A stretch of 13,815 nucleotides of DNA from Methylotenera sp. (GTDB lineage Bacteria > Pseudomonadota > Gammaproteobacteria > Burkholderiales > Methylophilaceae), in assembly GCA_013816325.1 (NCBI GenBank), contig JACDEP010000044.1, forward strand, positions 1 through 13,815. The letters run 5' to 3'. The notes under the pieces were generated by a model. It searched no databases and was not told the DNA's origin. It was given only the letters and a program-made list of their open reading frames with translations. Shown in pieces: positions 1-7,183 of the stretch (the stretch's first letter is position 1; each line of letters begins with the position of its first letter). A program made the position numbers and the translations under genes.

Positions 1-162
1 GTTGGCAACGGTAAAAAAGATGACAGCGGCAAATTAATTGCCTTAGACGTTAAAATTGGTGACAAGGTGTTGTTCGGCAAGTACGCAGGCCAAACCGTTA
101 AAGTTGACGGCGAAGAATTATTGGTAATGCGTGAAGAAGACATCATGGCGATTGTTGAGTAA
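1..162 (+). CDS. groES: Co-chaperonin GroES, C-terminal part (5' end outside window)
   Basis: These are the last 53 codons of the 10-kDa co-chaperonin that caps the GroEL ring and closes the folding chamber in the cytoplasm. The frame is open from base 1 and ends at TAA 160-162. The visible residues include the family's conserved C-terminal stretch: VKIGDKVLFGKYAG, then a short VDGEELLVMREEDIMAIVE ending. With a usual length near 96 residues, a little over half is present; the N-terminal half, including the mobile loop that contacts GroEL, lies upstream of the window. groEL follows on the same strand after 169 bp, the standard groESL order. Any heat-shock promoter or CIRCE operator would be upstream of groES and cannot be judged here. 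Identification is secure from the sequence pattern and the adjacent groEL. Confidence 0.97.
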   Translation, partial: VGNGKKDDSGKLIALDVKIGDKVLFGKYAGQTVKVDGEELLVMREEDIMAIVE

Positions 163-331
163 TTTCTTTGTCATTTCGTACTAGATGCAGAAGTGACTTA
201 TCTAAACAGTGACTTATCTAAAAACGGATAAGCAACACTAGCTACCAAAATGCTAGACACGCTCGACACCGACTTTAGCCGGTGCGACGAATTAGAAAGA
301 AATTTAATTTAGAACATTAGGAGAATTTAAC
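163..331 (+). promoter_or_regulatory. groES-groEL intercistronic region with tandem repeat, three hairpins and groEL RBS
   Basis: This 169-bp spacer is longer than the short gap usual between groES and groEL. It holds a tandem direct repeat, AGTGACTTATCTAAA at 192-206 and again at 208-222 (period 16). It also holds three consecutive potential hairpins: CTTATC 213-218 with GATAAG 227-232, CTAGC 238-242 with GCTAG 252-256, and CACCG 267-271 with CGGTG 280-284. None is followed by a T-run, so they do not look like terminators. They could affect mRNA processing, stability or the GroES:GroEL ratio; that role is inference. A good Shine-Dalgarno (TAGGAGA, 318-324) lies about 7 bases before the groEL ATG and fixes that start. 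Confidence 0.6.
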
Positions 332-1972
332 ATGGCAGCAAAAGACGTAAGATTCGGCGACGAAGTTCGCCAAAAAATGACCAACGGCGTAAATATTCTG
401 GCTAACGCAGTTAAAGTTACATTAGGTCCTAAAGGGCGTAATGTAGTACTAGAGCGCTCTTTCGGCGCTCCAACCATCACTAAAGATGGTGTTTCAGTGG
501 CTAAAGAAATCGAATTGAAAGACAAATTCGAAAACATGGGCGCACAAATGGTGAAGGAAGTTGCTTCAAAAACTTCGGACATTGCCGGTGACGGTACAAC
601 AACCGCTACCGTGTTAGCGCAAGCGATCATCCGTGAAGGTATGAAATCTGTTGCAGCGGGTATGAACCCAATGGATTTGAAACGCGGTATCGATAAAGCG
701 GTTGCCGCAGCGATTGCGGATTTGAAAACACAATCAAAACCATGTACAACTAGCAAAGAAATTGCTCAAGTTGGTTCAATCTCAGCTAACTCCGATGAAT
801 CTATCGGTAAAATCATTGCTGACGCAATGGATAAAGTTGGTAAAGAAGGTGTAATCACTGTTGAAGATGGTTCAGGCTTAGAGAGCGAATTAGACGTCGT
901 TGAAGGTATGCAATTCGACCGTGGCTACTTATCACCATACTTCATTAACAATCAAGAACGTCAAATTGCATTGTTAGACAATCCTTTCGTGTTATTACAC
1001 GACAAAAAAATCTCAAACATCCGTGATCTGTTACCGACATTAGAGCAAGTGGCTAAAGCTGGTCGTCCATTGTTAATCATCGCTGAAGATATCGATGGTG
1101 AAGCATTGGCTACTTTGGTAGTAAATAACATCCGCGGTATTTTAAAAACCACAGCAGTTAAAGCACCTGGTTTCGGCGACCGTCGAAAAGCCATGTTAGA
1201 AGATATTGCTATCTTGACTGGTGGTACCGTCATTGCTGAAGAAGTTGGCTTGAAACTTGAGAACGTTAAACTTGAAGATTTAGGTCAAGCCAAACGTATC
1301 GAAGTGGGTAAAGAAAACACCATCATTATTGATGGCGCAGGCAACGAAGACAGCATCAAATCACGCATCACTCAAATCAAAACACAAATCGAAGAAGCCA
1401 CTAGCGACTATGACCGTGAAAAACTTCAAGAACGCGTTGCTAAATTAGCTGGCGGTGTTGCTGTGATCAAAGTTGGTGCTACCACTGAAATCGAAATGAA
1501 AGAGAAAAAAGCCCGCGTTGAAGATGCATTACACGCAACTCGTGCAGCGGTCGAAGAAGGTATCGTAGCTGGCGGCGGTGTTGCATTGATTCGTGCACGT
1601 GATGCGATTGCTAAGGTAAAAGGCGACAATTTAGACCAAGAAGCAGGTATTAAAATTGTATTGCGCGCGGTTGAAGAACCATTGCGTCAAATCACAGCTA
1701 ATGCTGGTGTTGAGCCATCAGTAGTTGTAAACAACGTTGCAGCCGGTAATGGTAATTATGGTTACAACGCTGCGAACGAAACTTACGGCGATATGATTGA
1801 AATGGGAATTTTAGATCCAACAAAAGTAACACGTAGCGCATTGCAAAATGCAGCCTCAGTTGCTGGCTTAATGCTAACAACGGACTGCATGATTGCCGAA
1901 TTGCCAAAAGACGACGGTCCAGCGATGGGCGGTGGTGATATGGGTATGGGTGGCATGGGCGGTATGATGTAA
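332..1972 (+). CDS. groL: Chaperonin GroEL (60 kDa)
   Basis: This is a 546-residue group I chaperonin, full length for the family. It forms the double seven-membered ring that encloses unfolded proteins with GroES and uses ATP to drive folding. It has the conserved N-terminus MAAKDVRFGDEVR, the nucleotide-binding TLGPKGRNV at about 30-38, the IAGDGTTTATVLAQ motif with Asp87, the mid-protein EGMQFDRGYLSPYF and APGFGDRR segments, the VEEGIVAGGGVAL equatorial segment, and a Gly/Met-rich GGM-repeat tail (GGGDMGMGGMGGMM). The ATG at 332 has a strong Shine-Dalgarno (TAGGAGA). The gene follows groES on the same strand and ends just before a strong terminator, so groESL is most likely one operon. No truncation or missing motif is seen. 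The shorter open frames on the opposite strand inside it are shadows. Confidence 0.99.
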   Translation: MAAKDVRFGDEVRQKMTNGVNILANAVKVTLGPKGRNVVLERSFGAPTITKDGVSVAKEIELKDKFENMGAQMVKEVASKTSDIAGDGTTTATVLAQAIIREGMKSVAAGMNPMDLKRGIDKAVAAAIADLKTQSKPCTTSKEIAQVGSISANSDESIGKIIADAMDKVGKEGVITVEDGSGLESELDVVEGMQFDRGYLSPYFINNQERQIALLDNPFVLLHDKKISNIRDLLPTLEQVAKAGRPLLIIAEDIDGEALATLVVNNIRGILKTTAVKAPGFGDRRKAMLEDIAILTGGTVIAEEVGLKLENVKLEDLGQAKRIEVGKENTIIIDGAGNEDSIKSRITQIKTQIEEATSDYDREKLQERVAKLAGGVAVIKVGATTEIEMKEKKARVEDALHATRAAVEEGIVAGGGVALIRARDAIAKVKGDNLDQEAGIKIVLRAVEEPLRQITANAGVEPSVVVNNVAAGNGNYGYNAANETYGDMIEMGILDPTKVTRSALQNAASVAGLMLTTDCMIAELPKDDGPAMGGGDMGMGGMGGMM

Positions 1973-2000
1973 TGCAAAGCCACTGCGCTTAGCATCAAAT

Positions 2001-2028
2001 AAAACCTCGCTACGGCGAGGTTTTTTAT
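2001..2028 (+). terminator. Intrinsic terminator of groESL
   Basis: CCTCGC (2005-2010) pairs with GCGAGG (2015-2020) around a TACG tetraloop, followed directly by six T (2021-2026). It begins about 30 bp after the groEL stop codon and is a textbook Rho-independent terminator. Confidence 0.95.
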
Positions 2029-2480
2029 TAGTATCGCTATCAGACGGGTGATCCAACTTGGTAATGGCTAAACTAGTTAGTTCTTAATTCAAAGTAGGGG
2101 CTAAGGAGCGTGTCGGAATTGCCTCGAGGACATCTGCTTGAGGCTTATTGAGCTTTGACGCAATTGGTTAGGCTGGTGGTTTAAGGCCAATCGTTCTGTG
2201 TATCGGTCATGCCTTTTTAAATAAGCCAATCTCACAGGCAGTTGTTAAGAAGCGCAATGGAACCTTATTCTCTTATGCGGCTAGGTTGGGTGAAGTCGCG
2301 GTTATTGTTGCTGTTAAGCCCTCACCAATTAATGAGAGCTTTTCGCCATCTTGGGATGTGACCAAAAAAAGTAATATTTGAATGTAACTAAATGTTGCGG
2401 TATGCTTACAATAAGATTACACTTTGCGCAATGGTTGAGATTAGTCCGTTTGGACTAATAAAACAAAAAAATCATACCGA
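2029..2480. other. Intergenic stretch without recognisable gene
   Basis: This is about 450 bp between the groESL terminator and the candidate small RNA. One plus-strand frame is open from 2172 to the TGA at 2379-2381 (70 codons) but has no ATG and no ribosome binding site, and I do not recognise its translation (it contains KPSPINESFSPSWDV). An open stretch of that length can arise by chance. A perfect dyad, ATTAGTCC (2440-2447), GTTT, GGACTAAT (2452-2459), lies near the right end. It has no T-run on either strand, so it is more like an operator or RNA hairpin than a terminator. The stretch could be a decayed gene or a regulatory region; nothing here decides between them. Confidence 0.4.
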
Positions 2481-2485
2481 AAGAC

Positions 2486-2521
2486 AAAAAAAACCCCGAT
2501 TCAAGGGGATGAAAATCGGGG
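2486..2521 (-). terminator. Intrinsic terminator of the candidate small RNA
   Basis: On the minus strand an 8-bp perfect stem (2521-2514 with 2501-2494) and a 12-nt loop are followed by T8 (2493-2486). The loop holds a run of four C that could pair alternatively with the GGGG of the 3' arm, but that 4-bp pairing is weaker than the main stem. There is no long T-run on the plus side, so the element is directional, ending leftward transcripts. Confidence 0.8.
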
Positions 2522-2602
2522 TAAAAACGCCTCATAGTCTAAGGCTTCCGCCCAGGGAGGAAAGAAGCGGAAAGACGACTTTCGTCATCTGTAAAGTCTG
2601 AC
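2486..2602 (-). ncRNA. Candidate small RNA with anti-Shine-Dalgarno loop (minus strand)
   Basis: Read on the minus strand, four hairpins follow one another. They are GACGA/TCGTC with a 3-nt loop (2586-2574), TTCCGC/GCGGAA with a 15-nt loop (2572-2546), GCCT/AGGC (2545-2529), and a terminator stem CCCCGATT/AATCGGGG (2521-2494) followed by eight T (2493-2486). The loop of the second hairpin contains CCTCC (complement of 2556-2560), the core of the 16S rRNA anti-Shine-Dalgarno, so it could pair with ribosome binding sites of mRNAs. Upstream the DNA is very AT-rich, with a possible -10 TTTAAT (2614-2609), which gives a start near 2602 and a transcript of about 117 nt. Small RNAs with anti-SD elements, some toxic when overexpressed, have been reported in betaproteobacteria. 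Membership in such a family is my inference. The plus-strand 69-codon frame here (2392-2601) is not credible as a gene. Confidence 0.6.
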
Positions 2603-2717
2603 CTGCCTATTAAATCAATAGTTCAAAAATAATTTAAAAAATTTAATTTGGCTGCCTGCGCTTTCAAGACTCTTTATATTCAAATAATTTTCCTTTATAG
2701 CCATGCGATAATGTTGC

Positions 2718-4901
2718 ATGGAATCTGAATCTACAATACTCACCGGTTTAAATAATAAGCAACTAGAGGCCGTTACGCTCCCGCACCAGTCCGCATTGAT
2801 ATTAGCCGGCGCAGGTAGTGGGAAAACGCGTGTACTGACGACACGAATCGCATGGCTTATCCAAACCGGCCAAGTATCCCCTAACGGGTTATTGGCCGTG
2901 ACTTTTACTAATAAAGCCGCTAAGGAAATGTTGACGAGGCTTACTAGTATGCTGCCAATCAATACGCGCGGCATGTGGGTGGGAACCTTCCATGGACTTT
3001 GCAACCGCTTATTACGTGCGCATCATCGCGAAGCTGGTCTGCCTTCTACTTTCCAAATCTTAGATACTGCAGACCAATTATCTGCCATCAAGCGTTTGAT
3101 GAAAGCCATGAATGTAGATGATGAGAAGTTTCCACCCAAGCAAGTGCAAGGTTATATCAATAGCTGTAAAGAAGAAGGCTTACGTGCCCATTCCGTAGAT
3201 GCCTACGATTCACATTCGCAAAAGCTGCGCGATATTTTTGAAGAATATGACAAGCAATGCCAGCGGGACGGTGTAGCGGATTTCGCCGAGCTGTTATTGC
3301 GCTGTTATGAGCTGCTGGAGCGAGATGCGCACATCCGTCAGCATTATCAATCCCGCTTCAAATATATCCTTGTCGATGAATTTCAGGACACTAACCGCTT
3401 ACAATATTTATGGCTAAAATTATTGGCCGGCCAAGAAAATTGCATGTTCGCCGTGGGCGATGATGACCAGTCGATCTATGGCTTTCGCGGTGCACGCGTG
3501 GGCAATATGCGCGATTTCGAAACCGATTTCAAAATTCAGTACATTGTTAAACTTGAAGAGAACTACCGTTCACATAGCAATATCTTGGATGCTGCCAATG
3601 CGATTATTTCGAATAATAAAAATCGCTTAGGCAAGAATCTATGGACCTCCGCTGGCAAAGGAGAGCCTGTACGTATTTATGAAGCGTATAACGATAACGA
3701 TGAGGCGCAATTCATTGTTGATGAAATCAAAATGTTACATGCTGAAGGGGCTGAGTTAGGCGAAATTGCCCTCCTTTACCGCTCCAACGCTCAATCACGT
3801 ATTCTGGAACATGCGCTATTTTCAGCCAACTTACCCTACCGTGTTTACGGTGGTCTACGCTTCTTTGAACGTGCTGAAATCAAACATGCCCTAGCCTACA
3901 TGCGTTTGATTGCCAACGCCAATGACGACACTGCGCTGTTACGCGTGATTAATTTCCCGGCACGCGGTATTGGCGCACGTGGGTTAGAGCAATTGCAGGA
4001 GGATGCGCGCAACCAAAGTTGCAGCTTATGGCAAGCGGCAATTAACAAGGTCGGCAATGGCAAACTCGGCGGCAAAGGCTTGGAAGGTTTTGTTGCCCTG
4101 ATACGTGAGATGATAGACCAGGCTTATGGCATCTCACTTGCAGAAATTGCTGAACTGGCTACTTCATCTTCAGGCCTGATTGCGCATTACCAGAATGACA
4201 AAGAGGGCGAAGACCGCATTGAGAACTTGAAGGAGCTAGTCACTGCAGCAGTTGCGTTTACCAATCAGGATTTTGGTAACCATAACAATGTAGATGGCGA
4301 TAGCGCACAGGATTTACTTACACAATTTTTAAGCCATGCCAGTCTGGAAGCAGGTGATCACCAAGCCGATGTAGGCCGCGAAGCATTGCAGCTCATGACC
4401 GTACACGCTGCGAAAGGGCTTGAATTCAAAGCGGTGTTTATTAGTGGCTTGGAAGAAGGCCTGTGCCCCCATGAGCAAAGCATGTATGAAAATAATGGCT
4501 TGGAAGAAGAACGGCGTCTGATGTATGTGGCCGTAACCCGTGCCCGCCAGCGCCTATATTTAAGCTATGCTCAAAGCCGCATGCTTCATGGTCAGGTACG
4601 CTACGGCATACCATCGCGTTTTTTGGATGAAATACCTGATGAGTTATTAAAGCGCCTGAATTCAAAACCAGCGCCTAAAGCTTATGCTAACTACACAGTA
4701 GGAAATACCCGTAGTAGCAATGCAAGCCAGAAAAACGCCATGCCTTGGAAGATAGGCCAACAAGTGGCGCATGCAAAATTCGGTAATGGTGTTGTGGTGA
4801 GTTATGAAGGTAACGCGGATGACTTGCGCGTCCAAATCAACTTCGGGCGTGAAGGCTTAAAATGGCTAGCGCTGGAATACGCTAAACTTAACCCAATTTA
4901 G
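2718..4901 (+). CDS. uvrD: DNA helicase II, UvrD/Rep superfamily 1A
   Basis: This is a 727-residue 3'-5' DNA helicase, the usual length for UvrD. It unwinds DNA in mismatch repair and releases the incised oligonucleotide in nucleotide excision repair. All SF1 motifs are visible: Walker A GAGSGKT (31-37), Walker B VDEFQDT (219-225), motif III GDDDQSIYGFRGA (from 247), the LEENYRS motif IV, motif V VHAAKGLEF (from 562) and motif VI VAVTRAR (from 604). The C-terminus, from about residue 675 (IGQQVAHAKFGNGVV), looks like the Tudor-like UvrD tail that binds RNA polymerase in related proteins. ATG 2718 is the only plausible start, because a stop lies in frame three codons upstream; no good Shine-Dalgarno precedes it. 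The TAG stop overlaps the stop of the convergent gene. PcrA or Rep are alternative names, but full length and the tail favour UvrD. Confidence 0.96.
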   Translation: MESESTILTGLNNKQLEAVTLPHQSALILAGAGSGKTRVLTTRIAWLIQTGQVSPNGLLAVTFTNKAAKEMLTRLTSMLPINTRGMWVGTFHGLCNRLLRAHHREAGLPSTFQILDTADQLSAIKRLMKAMNVDDEKFPPKQVQGYINSCKEEGLRAHSVDAYDSHSQKLRDIFEEYDKQCQRDGVADFAELLLRCYELLERDAHIRQHYQSRFKYILVDEFQDTNRLQYLWLKLLAGQENCMFAVGDDDQSIYGFRGARVGNMRDFETDFKIQYIVKLEENYRSHSNILDAANAIISNNKNRLGKNLWTSAGKGEPVRIYEAYNDNDEAQFIVDEIKMLHAEGAELGEIALLYRSNAQSRILEHALFSANLPYRVYGGLRFFERAEIKHALAYMRLIANANDDTALLRVINFPARGIGARGLEQLQEDARNQSCSLWQAAINKVGNGKLGGKGLEGFVALIREMIDQAYGISLAEIAELATSSSGLIAHYQNDKEGEDRIENLKELVTAAVAFTNQDFGNHNNVDGDSAQDLLTQFLSHASLEAGDHQADVGREALQLMTVHAAKGLEFKAVFISGLEEGLCPHEQSMYENNGLEEERRLMYVAVTRARQRLYLSYAQSRMLHGQVRYGIPSRFLDEIPDELLKRLNSKPAPKAYANYTVGNTRSSNASQKNAMPWKIGQQVAHAKFGNGVVVSYEGNADDLRVQINFGREGLKWLALEYAKLNPI

Positions 4902-5671
4902 TCGCCGATTGCAGGTGTGGATGCGGGTTCAGGGACGGGTGCAGGATCAATGTTAAAAATGTCTCTATAACTGATATAAAGACTAGTCATTAATAATGGC
5001 ATTACTACAATCAACCCCAAACCGGCTGGAATCAATGCCAAGCTCACTAGCACCATAAAAATCAAGCTATACAAGAAAAATGGAATAAAGTTTTTAACGC
5101 AAGCCTTAAAGCTGAGCTTCATAGCATTAATCGCGCTTAAATTATGCAGACTTGCCAATACTGGCGCATACCAATATGCCATCAGAACCGGGACAAGCAA
5201 AAACATAGCGGTGAGAATAGGTAACAACATGGCATTGGCTTGCTCCGAGGTTACGGTTCGACCCTTCATTAGCATTTCAACAGTCGGCTTGTCCAGAGAC
5301 ATCACCACGAAAATTGCAATGATAAGCAGGCTTAACATATAAAAACCGCCTATCGCTATTAACTGCGAAACGTTATGTTTAAAGCCATCGAACAGGTGAT
5401 TGATTTCCAGATCCTGCTTTTTGTATAAAGCCTGGCAGCCCCACATAAGGCCTGCAGAAAATATAGGTGCGATTAAAGCACTTAAGATTGAGCCGACCAG
5501 CGGCACCAATGAAATCGGAATAATAATCGCTAAGTAAATCAGCAGCAATATAATCAACATGGCCGGATTTTCCCTGAACAGCTCAAATCCTTTTACTGTC
5601 CACATCCAGGCATTTTTTGCCGGTACCTGCCTTACTTCTGGCACTTGAGGCTTATTTAATTCATGTGCCAT
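4898..5671 (-). CDS. BPSS1780-family multi-pass membrane protein, function unknown
   Basis: This is a 257-residue inner-membrane protein. After a short polar N-terminus and the segment WMWTVKGFELFRENPAM (22-38), typical of the BPSS1780 family of betaproteobacterial membrane proteins, there are about six hydrophobic segments: roughly 38-58, 58-77, 103-125, 148-170, 195-215 and 216-235. The tail is short and Pro-rich (DPAPVPEPASTPAIGD). No catalytic motif is seen and the function is unknown. It starts 21 bp after the thrB stop on the same strand, with a GGAG Shine-Dalgarno about 9 bases before the ATG, so it is probably cotranscribed with thrB. Its TAA (4900-4898) overlaps the TAG of uvrD. The family name is from memory of the N-terminal pattern; membrane topology is inferred from hydrophobicity by eye. 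Confidence 0.8.
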   Translation of the reverse strand: MAHELNKPQVPEVRQVPAKNAWMWTVKGFELFRENPAMLIILLLIYLAIIIPISLVPLVGSILSALIAPIFSAGLMWGCQALYKKQDLEINHLFDGFKHNVSQLIAIGGFYMLSLLIIAIFVVMSLDKPTVEMLMKGRTVTSEQANAMLLPILTAMFLLVPVLMAYWYAPVLASLHNLSAINAMKLSFKACVKNFIPFFLYSLIFMVLVSLALIPAGLGLIVVMPLLMTSLYISYRDIFNIDPAPVPEPASTPAIGD

Positions 5672-5692
5672 CTTTGGGCTCCAATAACTCTG

Positions 5693-6637
5693 TTAATCAA
5701 TGTTGCAGGCTCGCAGTTTTAGAATTCTCTTGAAATGATCTGGGTCTTTGGCGTGAGTAAGCTCACCGCTTTGCGGGTAAATCTGGTCATACAAGCGTGA
5801 CAGCCAAAAACGTAAGGCTGCAACGCGTAGCAGGCCCCGCCAGGCCGCGTGCTCAGCTTCGCTAAATGGCCTCACTGCATAATAGCCATCTAACATGGCA
5901 GTTAATTTATCCGCATGCAGGCTACCATCAGCATTCACGCACCAGTCATTCACGGCAATGGCCAGATCATAGGCTAAAGTATCGTGGCAGGCATAATAAA
6001 AATCAATCAGGCCACCGATCTTGTCACCATCAAATAATACATTATCACGGAATAAATCAGCATGAATTACGCCACTTGGTAATGTCGCCGTATCTAGGTT
6101 AGTTTGGAAGACCAGCTCATTGTTAAGTAGTTGCTGTGCCTCGGCATCCAAGTGTGGCAAGACCAACGCTGCTGTTTTGCTGCGCCATGCTGCGCCCCGC
6201 GGATTATGGGTTTGTTCATGATGATCTTGTCTATCGAATGACAGCCCGGCAATGTGCATTTTTGCCAGCACAGCGCCTACAGCGGCGCATTGCGTTACAT
6301 TTGGCGCTTCAACATCCTGGCCGTTTAAGCAACTAATTAGAGTAGCGGGCTTGCCATTGAGCATATGCAAAGTGCCGCCAGTTTTATCGGCAATTGGCTT
6401 AGGGCAAGGCACATTGTGCGCTGCCAAGTGACTCATCAGATCAATAAAATAAGGTAACTCTTCAATACTATTGTGTTCAAACAAGGTCAGTACGAATTTA
6501 TTTTGGTCGGTAATGACAAAATAATTGGTATTGGTAATCCCTGAAGAGATGCCTTTTAATTCCATCAATTCGCCGATAGCGTAATCTTGAATCCAGGCTT
6601 TGAGTTGAGGTACGCTAACGGAGGTGAATACGGACAT
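5693..6637 (-). CDS. thrB: Homoserine kinase, aminoglycoside-phosphotransferase fold
   Basis: This 314-residue cytoplasmic kinase phosphorylates L-homoserine with ATP to O-phosphohomoserine, the step before threonine synthase. It is of the APH/choline-kinase-like type found in many beta- and alphaproteobacteria, not the GHMP-type ThrB of E. coli. It begins with MSVFTSVS, close to the usual family start, followed by a nucleotide loop GISSGITNTNY (29-39). The catalytic loop HADLFRDN (192-199) carries Asp194, and the metal-binding segment is IDFYYA (from 211). The length is normal. The Shine-Dalgarno before ATG 6637 is poor. An intrinsic terminator lies only about 33 bp upstream, so either a very short leader or readthrough must supply transcription. 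The BPSS1780-type gene follows 21 bp downstream. Confidence 0.95.
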   Translation of the reverse strand: MSVFTSVSVPQLKAWIQDYAIGELMELKGISSGITNTNYFVITDQNKFVLTLFEHNSIEELPYFIDLMSHLAAHNVPCPKPIADKTGGTLHMLNGKPATLISCLNGQDVEAPNVTQCAAVGAVLAKMHIAGLSFDRQDHHEQTHNPRGAAWRSKTAALVLPHLDAEAQQLLNNELVFQTNLDTATLPSGVIHADLFRDNVLFDGDKIGGLIDFYYACHDTLAYDLAIAVNDWCVNADGSLHADKLTAMLDGYYAVRPFSEAEHAAWRGLLRVAALRFWLSRLYDQIYPQSGELTHAKDPDHFKRILKLRACNID

Positions 6638-6669
6638 AGTTAAAATGTAATAGGTTTAAATCAACAATT

Positions 6670-6694
6670 AAAAAAGGGCACGAAACCCTTTTTT
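6670..6694 (-). terminator. Intrinsic terminator after the DUF2782 gene (symmetrical)
   Basis: AAAAAAGGG (6670-6678) pairs with CCCTTTTTT (6686-6694) around a 7-nt loop. It is flanked by T-runs on both strands, so it could work in either direction. On the minus strand it sits about 22 bp after the stop codon of the DUF2782 gene and about 33 bp before the thrB start codon. Confidence 0.8.
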
Positions 6695-6716
6695 ATACTT
6701 TCAAAATCGCGAAAAA

Positions 6717-7094
6717 TCAAAACCGAAATATAGTCCATTTAGGAACGACCAAAGGCTTATTCGGCCCATCATTGAGCCAGCCGCCTTCTTGGTCTTCGCG
6801 ATGCATATAATACGGCACACCATGCGAAGGTGTCACTTTCATCATGTAAAGCTGGCCATTGAGGCGATATTCTTCAACGGTATCGCCATTTTTCTTTTTG
6901 ACGATGGTAATTTGCGGCTCATCGGTGGCTTCACCATCTTTACTCAAAGCTGGTGGTGGTGGAACTTCTTCCAGCGGCTGTAAATCCTTAGGTGGTTCTT
7001 TGGCTGTAGCGATTGAGGGTACAGCCCATGAAAGAGATGCGACCAGCATCAATTGCAACATGTTCTTGTGAATTTTTTTATCGTTTTTACTCAT
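6717..7094 (-). CDS. DUF2782 domain-containing exported protein
   Basis: This is a 125-residue protein of unknown function. It opens with a basic n-region (MSKNDKKIHK), a hydrophobic core (12-25) and an Ala-Thr-Ala site at 29-31, i.e. a signal peptide, so it is likely periplasmic. The mature part has a Pro-rich linker (EEVPPPPALSK) and then the DUF2782-like core: ITIVKKKNGDTVEEYRLNGQLYMMKVTPSHGVPYYM, ending GPNKPLVVPKWTIFRF. DUF2782 proteins are small betaproteobacterial/gammaproteobacterial proteins often found next to polA and thrB, as here. The open frame extends 10 codons upstream to a TTG, but I chose ATG 7094 because GAGGTGG lies just before it and it opens a proper signal peptide. It lies 89 bp downstream of the LOG-family gene and is followed by a terminator. 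Confidence 0.85.
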   Translation of the reverse strand: MSKNDKKIHKNMLQLMLVASLSWAVPSIATAKEPPKDLQPLEEVPPPPALSKDGEATDEPQITIVKKKNGDTVEEYRLNGQLYMMKVTPSHGVPYYMHREDQEGGWLNDGPNKPLVVPKWTIFRF

Positions 7095-7183
7095 GACCAC
7101 CTCTTCAAAATTAAGCTTACTCAATATAGAGGCTTAAATTACCGATTAATTCTATCAAATTACTTCGCAATTGAGCCACATGA

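Noticed and set aside
192..222. Tandem repeat as possible start of a CRISPR-like array
   Set aside because: Only two copies, separated by a single base and with no spacers; it is a simple duplication.
304..756. 150-codon minus-strand frame inside groEL
   Set aside because: It is antisense to the strongly conserved groEL reading frame, with no promoter or ribosome binding site; a shadow of biased groEL codon use.
2546..2572. Plus-strand reading of the hairpin as a CsrA/RsmA (GGA in loop) binding site
   Set aside because: The plus-strand loop does show AGGGAGGA, but the terminator polarity and the promoter-like AT tract both point to a minus-strand transcript, so the anti-SD reading fits better.
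2392..2601. Plus-strand 69-codon open frame
   Set aside because: It runs straight through the hairpins and minus-strand terminator of the candidate small RNA, has no ribosome binding site, and its translation is low-complexity and unlike any family I know.
7095..7124. Longer start (TTG) for the DUF2782 gene
   Set aside because: The ATG at 7094 has GAGGTGG directly upstream and begins a well-formed signal peptide; the TTG version adds ten residues ahead of it and covers that Shine-Dalgarno.
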